Positions 7,773-14,505 of a stretch of 21,569 nucleotides of DNA are shown here, piece after piece. Each line of letters opens with the position of its first letter. Within the stretch, counting starts at the first letter, position 1. The notes beneath the pieces are model-generated. The model was given only the letters and a program-made list of their open reading frames with translations, had not been told where the DNA came from and made no database searches. The position numbers and the translations under genes are program-made. This stretch comes from Oribacterium parvum (GTDB lineage: Bacteria; Bacillota; Clostridia; Lachnospirales; Lachnospiraceae), in assembly GCA_938022235.1 (NCBI GenBank), contig CALIEL010000348.1, positions 1 to 21,569 of the forward strand, written 5' to 3'.

Positions 7773-8084
7773 ATGCATACCATTGAAACCACTGTGCTCT
7801 TAGGTATTTGTTTTTTATGCCTCCTAATCCTTTTACAAGAAAATATTCAACTGCATGAACGTATACGGGAAAAGGCACAAGCAGCCTATCACGAGGAAGT
7901 AGAAAGCCATAGTCTGGAAAAACCCAAGGACTATTTTAAGGTGGAGCTCTATACTCGCTTCTTTTCCGTTGCTGAGGATTTACTCATACGAAAAAAAGGC
8001 GAAAGCTCCGGGTCGGAAGAAAAGAACGATGGTTCAGATACCAAGAAAATTACAGAAGAGACAGAAAAAACGGGAAATCCGTAA
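7773..8084 (+). CDS. Small leaderless TadE-like membrane protein
   Basis: The 103-aa protein begins MHTIETTVLLGICFLCLLIL, one hydrophobic helix, followed by a charged, helical, probably exposed tail ending in a Glu/Lys/Ser-rich region. The first residues match the mature N-terminus of TadE-type pseudopilins (T-I-E-A-T-V), and Glu sits at residue 5 as in processed type IV pilins, yet no leader is present. An in-frame TAG at 7758-7760 excludes an upstream extension. AAAGGAG (7761-7767) lies 5 nt before ATG. It probably takes part in pilus assembly, but this is inferred from position and N-terminus only. Confidence 0.65.
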   Translation: MHTIETTVLLGICFLCLLILLQENIQLHERIREKAQAAYHEEVESHSLEKPKDYFKVELYTRFFSVAEDLLIRKKGESSGSEEKNDGSDTKKITEETEKTGNP

Positions 8085-8137
8085 AGCCCCTAGCCTCCAT
8101 TATTCTTATAAAAGCGCAGATAGAGAAAGGAATATCC

Positions 8138-9418
8138 ATGTCAAACTACAGTCCTCAATTTAAAAATGATTTTCAACACAGTTTTATGTATCTTCATAGC
8201 GTTCCTCAAGAGGAAAATCATGAGCAAAAGATTCTTCGGCAATGTCAAATTCCGGGAACCTTGTCCTTTCGCCTGTTGGAGGAAGGAGGGGAGAATTTCT
8301 TACAATATGATTTTTCCCCCTATCAAAGGGCCTGCCTGTATTTTTCTCAAAGAAAAATTCGACTATCACATCTTAGTGCACTATTCCTCTCCCTACAGAA
8401 TGCTCTACGAAATATGGAGGAATATCTTCTCTCTCCTTCACTCCTATCCATTGACTGGGAAGAAATCTTTTATGATGTGGAAAATCAGCAATTTCTCTTT
8501 CCTCTCATTCCCTTCAAAGAAGAATATCCGGAAGAAGGCTTGTCCGCCCTTTTGGAGCAGGTATTGGAAAATATTGATGAAGAAGAGGAAGCTGTAGTAT
8601 TAGCGGCTTTTTTACTGTATCAAGAGCAAAAACACGGCGGCTTGCAATTATCCCGTATCCTGCAAATCCTTCATATTCAAGAGCAGAAACAGCTTGTTCC
8701 AAAATCGGAAGAAAAGGCAATAAGCTCCTCCAAGACCATGCAAAAAAGTCCCCGGACCTCATCCCACGCTTTTTCCGGTGAAAAAGAATCGTCCCAAGTC
8801 AATCCTAAGCCCTTCGGCGGAAAAACAACAGCTTCTCCATCCTCTGAAGAATCCGAAACCAATTATACGGAATTGGATTTATGCCAATGCTCCAGCTCTT
8901 CCTTCCAAAAACAGGAGCAGGAAACGCCTGTGTTTACTACAAAATCCGCTGTAGATTCCGATCATTTCCAAGAAGAGCATTCCTATACAGATGCAACAAA
9001 TACCATTCCGAAGAAAAAAGGATTCCTGGCATCTCTTCATTTGCCTTCTATTATTGCCTCTCCTGCTTCTTCCTCTGCCTCTTCTCCGGATTCTCCCTCT
9101 CTTTCTTCTCCTGTTTCTTCTTCAGCTTCTTCCTCTCTTTCTTCTCCGGCTTCTCCCCCTGTTTCTTCCCTTTCTGACCGTGAACAAAAGAAAAGAAAAA
9201 AGGAAGGCAGAAAGAAAATGCTGCTGGGCATCTTCCTTATGCTCTTCCTTCCTTTAGCTCTATTCTATTTCAAGGGCTCCGGTTTTCTATTCCGTTATCT
9301 TCCCTTTGTTATTCTGCTGGAGCTGGCTCTTCTTCTGTATACAGCTCTGGATTATCTAATTCTGCTTCTTTCTTCCCCCGGAAGTGAAGATAAGCAAAAA
9401 TGCAAAACATCGGAATAA
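8138..9418 (+). CDS. DUF6382-like protein without FHA domain
   Basis: The 426-aa protein has an N-terminal region of about 180 residues (IPGTLSFRLLEEGGENFLQYDF, NALRNMEEYLLSPSLLSIDWEEIFYDVE and QEQKHGGLQLSRIL) resembling the DUF6382 domain that sits in front of FHA domains in Lachnospiraceae Tad loci. Then come a polar linker with a Ser/Pro-rich low-complexity run (about 306-345), two membrane helices (about 365-410) and a short tail KCKTSE. In the homologues I recall, a cytoplasmic phosphothreonine-binding FHA domain follows the two helices; here the frame stops. The last 110 bp overlap the convergent CPBP gene, consistent with a deletion that removed the FHA region. Start supported by GAAAGGAA 7 nt upstream. 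Confidence 0.7.
   Translation: MSNYSPQFKNDFQHSFMYLHSVPQEENHEQKILRQCQIPGTLSFRLLEEGGENFLQYDFSPYQRACLYFSQRKIRLSHLSALFLSLQNALRNMEEYLLSPSLLSIDWEEIFYDVENQQFLFPLIPFKEEYPEEGLSALLEQVLENIDEEEEAVVLAAFLLYQEQKHGGLQLSRILQILHIQEQKQLVPKSEEKAISSSKTMQKSPRTSSHAFSGEKESSQVNPKPFGGKTTASPSSEESETNYTELDLCQCSSSSFQKQEQETPVFTTKSAVDSDHFQEEHSYTDATNTIPKKKGFLASLHLPSIIASPASSSASSPDSPSLSSPVSSSASSSLSSPASPPVSSLSDREQKKRKKEGRKKMLLGIFLMLFLPLALFYFKGSGFLFRYLPFVILLELALLLYTALDYLILLLSSPGSEDKQKCKTSE
9055..9175 (+). repeat. Ser/Pro low-complexity coding repeat
   Basis: This pyrimidine-rich stretch repeats TCTTCTCC, GCTTCTTCC and TCTTTCTTCTCC-type words and encodes a linker of almost only Ser, Pro and Ala inside the DUF6382-like gene. Partial periodicity near 36 bp is visible between the two TCTTTCTTCTCC copies. 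Its opposite strand is open too and would encode a Glu/Gly-rich peptide, which I regard as a shadow. Confidence 0.7.
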
Positions 9419-10172
9419 TGCAAAGATAAGACATAATATTGATAAATCCGTTGACTAAAGCTGTATCTAAAAATGGCGGCAAGGTTCCGCTTAAATTATT
9501 CACGCCATGGGCCAGTACAGTGAAAAACAAGGATCTACTTTTCTTCATGAAATAACCAAGGGCTATACCGGTCATAGCGGTATAAACGGCCTGAATAAAG
9601 CTTCCGTGCCATACACCGAACATCACGCCGGAAAGCACGGCAGGGAACCAAAGAATATCCGTTACTTCTTCAAAGCTGCTAAAAATAATGCCGCGGAATA
9701 AAATCTCCTCTACCAGCGGTCCCACTACTACGATGGCTAAGAAGGTCCAGATAAAGGGTCCCTGATCCAAATCATCGTAAAGGGTGGAAAAAGCTTCTGA
9801 TTCTTTTCCTAAAAACGGGATATTATTTCCCACAAACTCCGCAAAATTCAACCAGATGGTTGCCAATCCTCCTACACCGAATCCAATGACAATGGCAAAG
9901 AGGATATTTTGCCAAAGCGGTAGGCTTACTTCTGCCTGCTTTCTTGGAAAGACCTTACGATAAAACAGATAGCATATCACCGACAAAACCACAGCAGTGG
10001 TCGCATCGATAAAGCTAGCACTGGTATCGATAAAGGACTCACTTACAGCAAATACATCAAATGCTTTATGAATAATGAAGATTACAACATCTCCAATACG
10101 GTCATAAACAAATAATACAAGTAACGGCAGGAATAAAAACAGCATTTTCCTTTTATCCATCAAATTCTCCAT
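9309..10172 (-). CDS. CPBP family intramembrane glutamic protease
   Basis: This 287-aa polytopic protein belongs to the CPBP (Abi, type II CAAX endopeptidase-like) family. The conserved motifs are present: EEILFRG (Glu155, Glu156, Arg160), FGVWHGS (His189) and AHGVNN (His222 and Asn225/226). About seven to eight hydrophobic helices are visible. Bacterial members act in bacteriocin self-immunity, protein maturation or unknown roles; no bacteriocin gene is visible here. The start is supported by AAGGAG 6 nt upstream. The C-terminal tail (AELDNPELYTEEEPAPAE) is encoded opposite the end of the DUF6382-like gene, a 110-bp convergent overlap. The GGDEF gene lies 80 bp upstream on the same strand with no obvious terminator between, so they may be co-transcribed. 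Confidence 0.9.
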   Translation of the reverse strand: MENLMDKRKMLFLFLPLLVLFVYDRIGDVVIFIIHKAFDVFAVSESFIDTSASFIDATTAVVLSVICYLFYRKVFPRKQAEVSLPLWQNILFAIVIGFGVGGLATIWLNFAEFVGNNIPFLGKESEAFSTLYDDLDQGPFIWTFLAIVVVGPLVEEILFRGIIFSSFEEVTDILWFPAVLSGVMFGVWHGSFIQAVYTAMTGIALGYFMKKSRSLFFTVLAHGVNNLSGTLPPFLDTALVNGFINIMSYLCIIPMFCIFAYLHFRGKKEAELDNPELYTEEEPAPAE

Positions 10173-10252
10173 TGTTTCTCCTTCTCTTTTTTGCTATTTC
10201 CTTTTTGAACAGTATTTTTTCGACCTTTTTTTCAAAATAAATAAGTATTTTT

Positions 10253-11131
10253 TTATCCCAGCACCACTGTTTTGCCAATTTTCACGGTATTTCTTTGTTT
10301 TTTTGCAGAATATAGCATATGATCCGCAAGAGGCATAAGGCTTTTCACCATAGATTTCGCATAGTAGCCCCCGATACTTAAGGTAATATGCAAATCCGGG
10401 TATTCTTTGAAGCACAGCTGCTCCACCTTTTTACGGATACGTTGAAGCTTTCTGCGGAAAGCCTCCTCTGTGATTTTGGGAAAGCAAAGAATAAATTCAT
10501 CTCCCCCATAACGAATCAGTTGATCCGAGCTTCGAACACAAGATTGAATCAAATCTGCAGAAGTTCTCAAAGCCAAATCCCCCACTGCGTGACCATAGCC
10601 GTCATTTATATCTTTAAAATGATCAATATCAATCATGGCCAGGGCTTGATACTGCTTTTCCTGTACCTTTTCATCGTAAAATCTTCTGTTCCAGGCCTTG
10701 GTAAGACTGTCGGCATAAATAGCCATATCCAGATGAGCTATCTTTTCAATCACCCCACCGGTTCCGGAAACCCCCATTAAAGCGGATTCTTCCATGGAAG
10801 ACACCATTTCAATAACATAAGGCACTCCTTCAATTTCCGTATATTGGGCAATGACAAAATAGATATCATCATCGATAAATTCAAACTTCTCCGCCCTGCC
10901 CTTGGTAGACATGGCTTTCGCAACAATACAAAACCTACAATCTCCTCTTCGATTCCATCGTGCATCACAAACCGAATGTAGTTCCTCTACGCGGTTTGGG
11001 TAAAGCTTTACCACCTTTTTGTTCCGCGGGTTAACAATACTGACGGCATGAAATGCGGATGCTAATTCTTCAAGTCGTAACGTAATGGTGTCATAATCCA
11101 GATTTAACCATGAATCTGCCCTGTCACTCAT
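10253..11131 (-). CDS. Diguanylate cyclase (GGDEF) with Cys-containing PAS-like sensor
   Basis: This 292-aa soluble protein is predicted to make cyclic di-GMP from two GTP. The C-terminal GGDEF domain (about 137-290) is intact: DSLTKAWNRR, MIDIDHFKDINDGYGH and RYGGDEF (209-213). An inhibitory I-site RSSD (200-203) lies exactly five residues before GGDEF, so product inhibition is expected. The N-terminal domain (about 1-115) looks PAS-like and holds three cysteines in CDARWNRRGDCRFC (55, 65, 68), a pattern I associate with Clostridia diguanylate cyclases; metal or redox sensing is possible but unproven. There are no membrane segments. Start supported by AAAGGA 6 nt upstream. The EAL gene precedes it by 124 bp. 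Confidence 0.92.
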   Translation of the reverse strand: MSDRADSWLNLDYDTITLRLEELASAFHAVSIVNPRNKKVVKLYPNRVEELHSVCDARWNRRGDCRFCIVAKAMSTKGRAEKFEFIDDDIYFVIAQYTEIEGVPYVIEMVSSMEESALMGVSGTGGVIEKIAHLDMAIYADSLTKAWNRRFYDEKVQEKQYQALAMIDIDHFKDINDGYGHAVGDLALRTSADLIQSCVRSSDQLIRYGGDEFILCFPKITEEAFRRKLQRIRKKVEQLCFKEYPDLHITLSIGGYYAKSMVKSLMPLADHMLYSAKKQRNTVKIGKTVVLG

Positions 11132-11195
11132 TCTTTATCCTTTCTTAAAACTTTCCCCTACTCTGTTCCCCTATTTCTAAATTGGTACTACTCCG

Positions 11196-11241
11196 AACTT
11201 AAACATAATACTCTACACTTACACACATCAATACTCTACAC
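11196..11241 (-). promoter_or_regulatory. Putative operator/promoter upstream of GGDEF gene (motif with 23-bp direct repeat)
   Basis: On the minus strand, GTAGAGTATTATGTTTAAGTT (11196-11216) lies 64 nt before the diguanylate cyclase start. A 12-bp core, GTGTAGAGTATT, is repeated 23 bp upstream at 11230-11241. TATTAT could be a -10 box with TTGATG (11226-11231) as a -35 at a short 15-nt spacing. A close copy of the 21-bp motif occurs upstream of the EAL gene. Confidence 0.45.
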
Positions 11242-11255
11242 CCATACAAAGATTT

Positions 11256-12950
11256 CTAGCGTTCAAAAAAATCCCCCTCTTGAAAGATTTGTTGATCTTC
11301 TTTATGCATCATAGATACCTTATCCATATTCAAGGTATGAATACCGAAAATCACCCTGTCCTGCTTTGAGCGCTCATGAGAACGAATTAAGACGAAACGC
11401 TTCCATACATATTCGTTCTTACGATTTTTGCTCCTGAAATACGCCAAAATAAAGTCCTTCTCCGCACTTTCCACTCTTTTCGCCATAGTATCAGGATTCA
11501 AGAACTGCCAGCAGGCTTCCTTGTCCTTCGGATAGACTTTGTTTTCCACAAACTTTTCGATTTCTCCCCGAAGATTGCTGCTCTCATGAACCCCTTCATA
11601 GATTTCATTGACATAAACCGGATTTAACAAATTCTCCTTTAAGTCAAAAACAAAAACCATATCATAGACGGTATATAATGGGCTTAATGCCTCCTGAAAC
11701 TCCTTATTCTTTTGAAATCTTCTGATATTGGACAGAATATCCAAGCGCACCAAGAAGATATTTTTATTTCCTTTGCTGGCTACCAATCTACTCTGAAATT
11801 GACAATGCATACCCCCGGACAAAAAATCCATGGCTTCAATTCTTCCGGATTTCCTGGCTAAATCCATAATATCCCGCATTTTATCCGTAAAAAGAATGGA
11901 CCTGTCATTTAACAAATCCTGAAATTGATGCGTTCCCTCATAGCCCAGCTCCAAAAGATTCTTTCGATATGGCTTGGTAAAATTCAAGTGTTTTAATACC
12001 CCATCAATCTCCGACATAACCGCCACCGGCTGACCTGTTTCAAAGCCGTGAATGCTGGGGGAAGAATCGGAGCGTTCCAAATCAAAGGGCACGGGACTGA
12101 TAATATTGACAAAGCCGATTTCATCGTACAGGTAGCAATCTTCTTCCGTCTCCATTTCGCAGCTTTCTTTTGCGGAAGCAAACCACTCCTTCATGGCTTC
12201 AGGTCTTGCAAAATAATAGCCCTGCATTCTTTCGCAACCTGCCACCTTCAAAAAACGATATTGCTCTTCCGTTTCCACACCTTCCGCTACCGTATGAATT
12301 CCGATTTCTTTCGCCATATACAGAATGGAAGAAATGATAATAAGAGACTTTTTCCCCATATCACTGAGGAAACGCATATCAATCTTGAAGGTATCAAATT
12401 CAAACTCTTTTAAGAGATTTAAAGAAGAATATCCTGAGCCGAAATCATCCATCCATACCTTATAGCCCAGATTGTGTAATTCTCTGACGGTATCCTTCAT
12501 ATAGGCTTCATTATCCATTACGGCACTTTCCGTAATTTCAATGTGAACATAATTTCTCGGCAAGGAATTCTTCTCCATGATTTCTTCCATCTCTTGAAGA
12601 AGTGTGGGTACATCAAAATCCAGACGGGAAAAGTTCATCGAAATAGGTACGATAAACTGTCCTCGCCTTCTTCTTTCTCCAAGCTCCCGACATATTGTTT
12701 CCATTACATATCGATCCAGCAGATGTATCTTTCTTTTTTTCTCCAGCACGGGAATAAACTCCCCCGGAGAAATCATCCCATATACCGGATCTATCCAACG
12801 GGATAGAGCTTCCGCTCCGCAGACACGCTTTGATAATCCTCGAATATTGGTCTGCAAATACACCTGAATCCACTCTTTTTCAATGGCTTCTTCGATATGG
12901 CTCTCTATATAGCTTTCCAGTTCCTTATCCTTGGGTTTTCTCAGTGACAT
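11256..12950 (-). CDS. Cyclic di-GMP phosphodiesterase (EAL) with C-terminal PAS-like regions
   Basis: This 564-aa soluble protein is predicted to hydrolyse c-di-GMP to pGpG. The EAL domain (about 20-255) keeps the catalytic and metal-binding residues: GAEALSRW (Glu47), MNFS (Asn106), HIEITES (Glu138/141), MDDFGSGYSS (Asp168, Asp169), FKID (Lys189) and AEGVETEEQ (Glu223/226). It is therefore probably active. The remaining 300 residues hold two regions resembling PAS domains (around 330-430 and 440-560, with YDMVFVFDLKENLLNPVYVNEIYEG in the second) and probably sense a signal. EAL first with sensors behind is the reverse of the common order. AAAGGAG lies 7 nt before ATG. With the downstream GGDEF gene it forms a make-and-break pair next to the pilus locus. 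Confidence 0.92.
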   Translation of the reverse strand: MSLRKPKDKELESYIESHIEEAIEKEWIQVYLQTNIRGLSKRVCGAEALSRWIDPVYGMISPGEFIPVLEKKRKIHLLDRYVMETICRELGERRRRGQFIVPISMNFSRLDFDVPTLLQEMEEIMEKNSLPRNYVHIEITESAVMDNEAYMKDTVRELHNLGYKVWMDDFGSGYSSLNLLKEFEFDTFKIDMRFLSDMGKKSLIIISSILYMAKEIGIHTVAEGVETEEQYRFLKVAGCERMQGYYFARPEAMKEWFASAKESCEMETEEDCYLYDEIGFVNIISPVPFDLERSDSSPSIHGFETGQPVAVMSEIDGVLKHLNFTKPYRKNLLELGYEGTHQFQDLLNDRSILFTDKMRDIMDLARKSGRIEAMDFLSGGMHCQFQSRLVASKGNKNIFLVRLDILSNIRRFQKNKEFQEALSPLYTVYDMVFVFDLKENLLNPVYVNEIYEGVHESSNLRGEIEKFVENKVYPKDKEACWQFLNPDTMAKRVESAEKDFILAYFRSKNRKNEYVWKRFVLIRSHERSKQDRVIFGIHTLNMDKVSMMHKEDQQIFQEGDFFER

Positions 12951-12957
12951 CCTTCCA

Positions 12958-13000
12958 CTCCTTTATCCTATCTAAAGATTTTCGTCTTTAAAGGGATAAA
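12958..13000 (-). promoter_or_regulatory. Hairpin bordering the EAL ribosome binding site
   Basis: In the leader of the EAL gene, two nested stems can form: TTTATCC with GGATAAA (plus-strand 12962-12968 and 12994-13000) and TAAAGA with TCTTTA (12973-12978 and 12985-12990) around a 6-nt loop. The outer stem covers the first three bases of the ribosome binding site AAAGGAG (12958-12964), so folding could limit translation. Confidence 0.4.
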
Positions 13001-13035
13001 TCATAAGTCCAAAAGCCATAAGATTTTCCGGTTTC

Positions 13036-13056
13036 AACTAAAATATAATGCTCTAC
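13036..13056 (-). promoter_or_regulatory. Second copy of the shared c-di-GMP gene motif, upstream of EAL gene
   Basis: On the minus strand GTAGAGCATTATATTTTAGTT lies 85 nt before the EAL start. It matches the motif upstream of the GGDEF gene at 18 of 21 positions, same strand and similar distance. CATTAT or TATATT may serve as a -10, but TTGACG at 13061-13066 is too close for a normal -35, so an operator is at least as likely as a promoter. Confidence 0.45.
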
Positions 13057-13075
13057 TTCCCGTCAAATCAGAGAA

Positions 13076-13882
13076 TTACTGTAGTAAATCCTTTATGATT
13101 TCTCCTCCCATAATTAAACCGACCACAGGAGGGACAAAGGCAACGGAGCCAGGGATAGACCGTTTCCCCTTAGCTTTGGGAAGCTCTGCTTCTCCTCCGC
13201 CTTCCTTTGTTTGCGGAATCTCTGATTCTGCCCCACTTGGCTTAGTGTGGGGAAGCTCTGAAGCAGTTTGCTCTTCTTCCGCTTGCTCTATGGGCTTTCT
13301 GGGCATTTCTTCGGAATACACCACCTTCAGGCTTTCTATTCCTCTTTTTTTACATTCTCTTCTCATTACCTTGGCCAGAGGACAAATCCTGGTTTCATAC
13401 AGATCTGCCACCTTAAATCCGACGGGATTCAACTTATTGCCTGCTCCCATGGCGGAAATAATCGGTACACCGGCTTCCTTGGCCGCTTCAATCAAAGACA
13501 GCTTTGCCGCCACCGTATCCACTGCATCCACCACATAGTCATAGGCGGAAAAGTCAAACCGGTCCTTGGTTTCCGGCAGATAAAAACAGCGAAAAGCCCG
13601 TACTTTACAGTCCGGATTGATGGAATGAATCCTTTCCTCCGCAATCTCTACCTTGGCTCTTCCTACGGTATCCCTTGTGGCAATGATTTGTCTGTTCAAA
13701 TTGCTTAAGCAAACCACATCATCATCCACCACATCGATTTGACCGACTCCGCTTCTCACAAGGGACTCTACACAATAGCCTCCCACTCCGCCGATACCGA
13801 AAACAATTACCTTCGCTTTACTCAGCTTTTGCACTGCCTCAGACCCAAGCAATCGCTCGGTTCTTGAAAATTGACCTTCCAT
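13076..13882 (-). CDS. tcdA: tRNA threonylcarbamoyladenosine dehydratase (TcdA/CsdL, ThiF-like E1 fold)
   Basis: TcdA uses ATP to convert t6A at tRNA position 37 to its cyclic form. The 268-aa protein starts with FSRTERLLG and has the nucleotide-binding GIGGVGG (about 29-35), VDDDVVCLSNLNRQ, VVDAVDTVAAKLSLI and the C-terminal GSVAFVPPVVGLIMGGEIIKDL, all typical of the family. Between KVVYSEE and KRSIPGSVAF the family usually has a short linker; here about 40 residues are inserted, made of three 12-residue repeats (SELPHTKPSGAE, SEIPQTKEGGGE, AELPKAKGKRS). The insertion is hydrophilic and in frame, so activity is probably kept. It lies 22 bp after bioY and ends the minus-strand run. Confidence 0.92.
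   Translation of the reverse strand: MEGQFSRTERLLGSEAVQKLSKAKVIVFGIGGVGGYCVESLVRSGVGQIDVVDDDVVCLSNLNRQIIATRDTVGRAKVEIAEERIHSINPDCKVRAFRCFYLPETKDRFDFSAYDYVVDAVDTVAAKLSLIEAAKEAGVPIISAMGAGNKLNPVGFKVADLYETRICPLAKVMRRECKKRGIESLKVVYSEEMPRKPIEQAEEEQTASELPHTKPSGAESEIPQTKEGGGEAELPKAKGKRSIPGSVAFVPPVVGLIMGGEIIKDLLQ
13157..13261 (-). repeat. 36-bp coding tandem repeat inside tcdA (about 3 units)
   Basis: Units at 13226-13261, 13190-13225 and 13157-13189 (last one 33 bp) encode residues 208-219, 220-231 and 232-242. At protein level each begins S/A-E-[LI]-P followed by two residues and Lys, with Gly near the end. The DNA units are diverged, so the array is older or under less constraint than the manA arrays. 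Confidence 0.75.
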
Positions 13883-13904
13883 CCTTACTCCCTAACCCAA
13901 AATT

Positions 13905-14444
13905 TTATTCTGCCTGCAAAAAGGACAGTCTGCTTCTGATTTTTCTTCCCAAAGCCAGTGCCAAAAAGACCTTAACGGCATCCGGAAGAATAAAGGGCAG
14001 CACGCCTACAGATAAGGCCTTTCCAAAATCCATAGACAAAACCTTCCCCAACCATAAAGTTCCCAGTAAATAGCAGAGAACAATACCAATGGCCAAGCCC
14101 AGATACTGCTTTATAAAACTTTTGGAAAAACGATCCACAGCATAGCCGCCAAAAAAGGCAAGGAAAATCATTCCGATTAAATAGCCTCCTGTGGGTCCCA
14201 GAAGCTTTTCCACACCAGCTCCATAATTCGAGAAAACCGGCAAGCCGATGAAGCCCAGCAAGAGATATAAAAGATAAGAAAGCATTCCCAGATTTCTTCC
14301 TAAAATCGTTACCGATAGGCAAACCGCAAAGGTTCCCAAGGAAATCGGTACCGGCCCGATATTAATGGAAATTGGCGATAAAATACAGCTTACCGCTGTC
14401 ATAATGGCTGCTAAACTCATTTGCTTTACAGAAATTGCTTTCAT
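13905..14444 (-). CDS. bioY: BioY biotin transporter substrate-binding (S) component
   Basis: This 179-aa membrane protein of about six helices captures biotin for import by an ECF-type transporter. Family features include the N-terminal MSLAAIMTAVSCILSPI, PVPISLGTFAV, LLYLLLGFIGLPVFSN and the signature GPTGGYLIG near the middle. No energy-coupling genes (ecfA, ecfT) are nearby, so it probably uses a shared ECF module encoded elsewhere, as in most Firmicutes. There is no biotin synthesis gene in the window. It sits 61 bp after manA and 22 bp before tcdA; the ribosome binding site (AAGGGAAAG) is modest. Confidence 0.93.
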   Translation of the reverse strand: MKAISVKQMSLAAIMTAVSCILSPISINIGPVPISLGTFAVCLSVTILGRNLGMLSYLLYLLLGFIGLPVFSNYGAGVEKLLGPTGGYLIGMIFLAFFGGYAVDRFSKSFIKQYLGLAIGIVLCYLLGTLWLGKVLSMDFGKALSVGVLPFILPDAVKVFLALALGRKIRSRLSFLQAE

Positions 14445-14505
14445 ACTTTTCTTTCCCTTCCCTTGAATATTGCTTTTTCCTTCAATGTTACTAGCTTTAA
14501 ACTGC

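Noticed and set aside
9037..9231. Minus-strand Glu-rich frame
   Set aside because: Shadow of the Ser/Pro low-complexity linker on the plus strand.
9507..9701. Plus-strand frame opposite the CPBP gene, considered as a remnant of the missing FHA domain
   Set aside because: No FHA motifs (GR, SxxH, N); it is antisense to conserved CPBP motifs.
13095..13708. Plus-strand frames opposite tcdA
   Set aside because: They overlap the conserved ThiF-like gene and its repeat; no ribosome binding site or family likeness.
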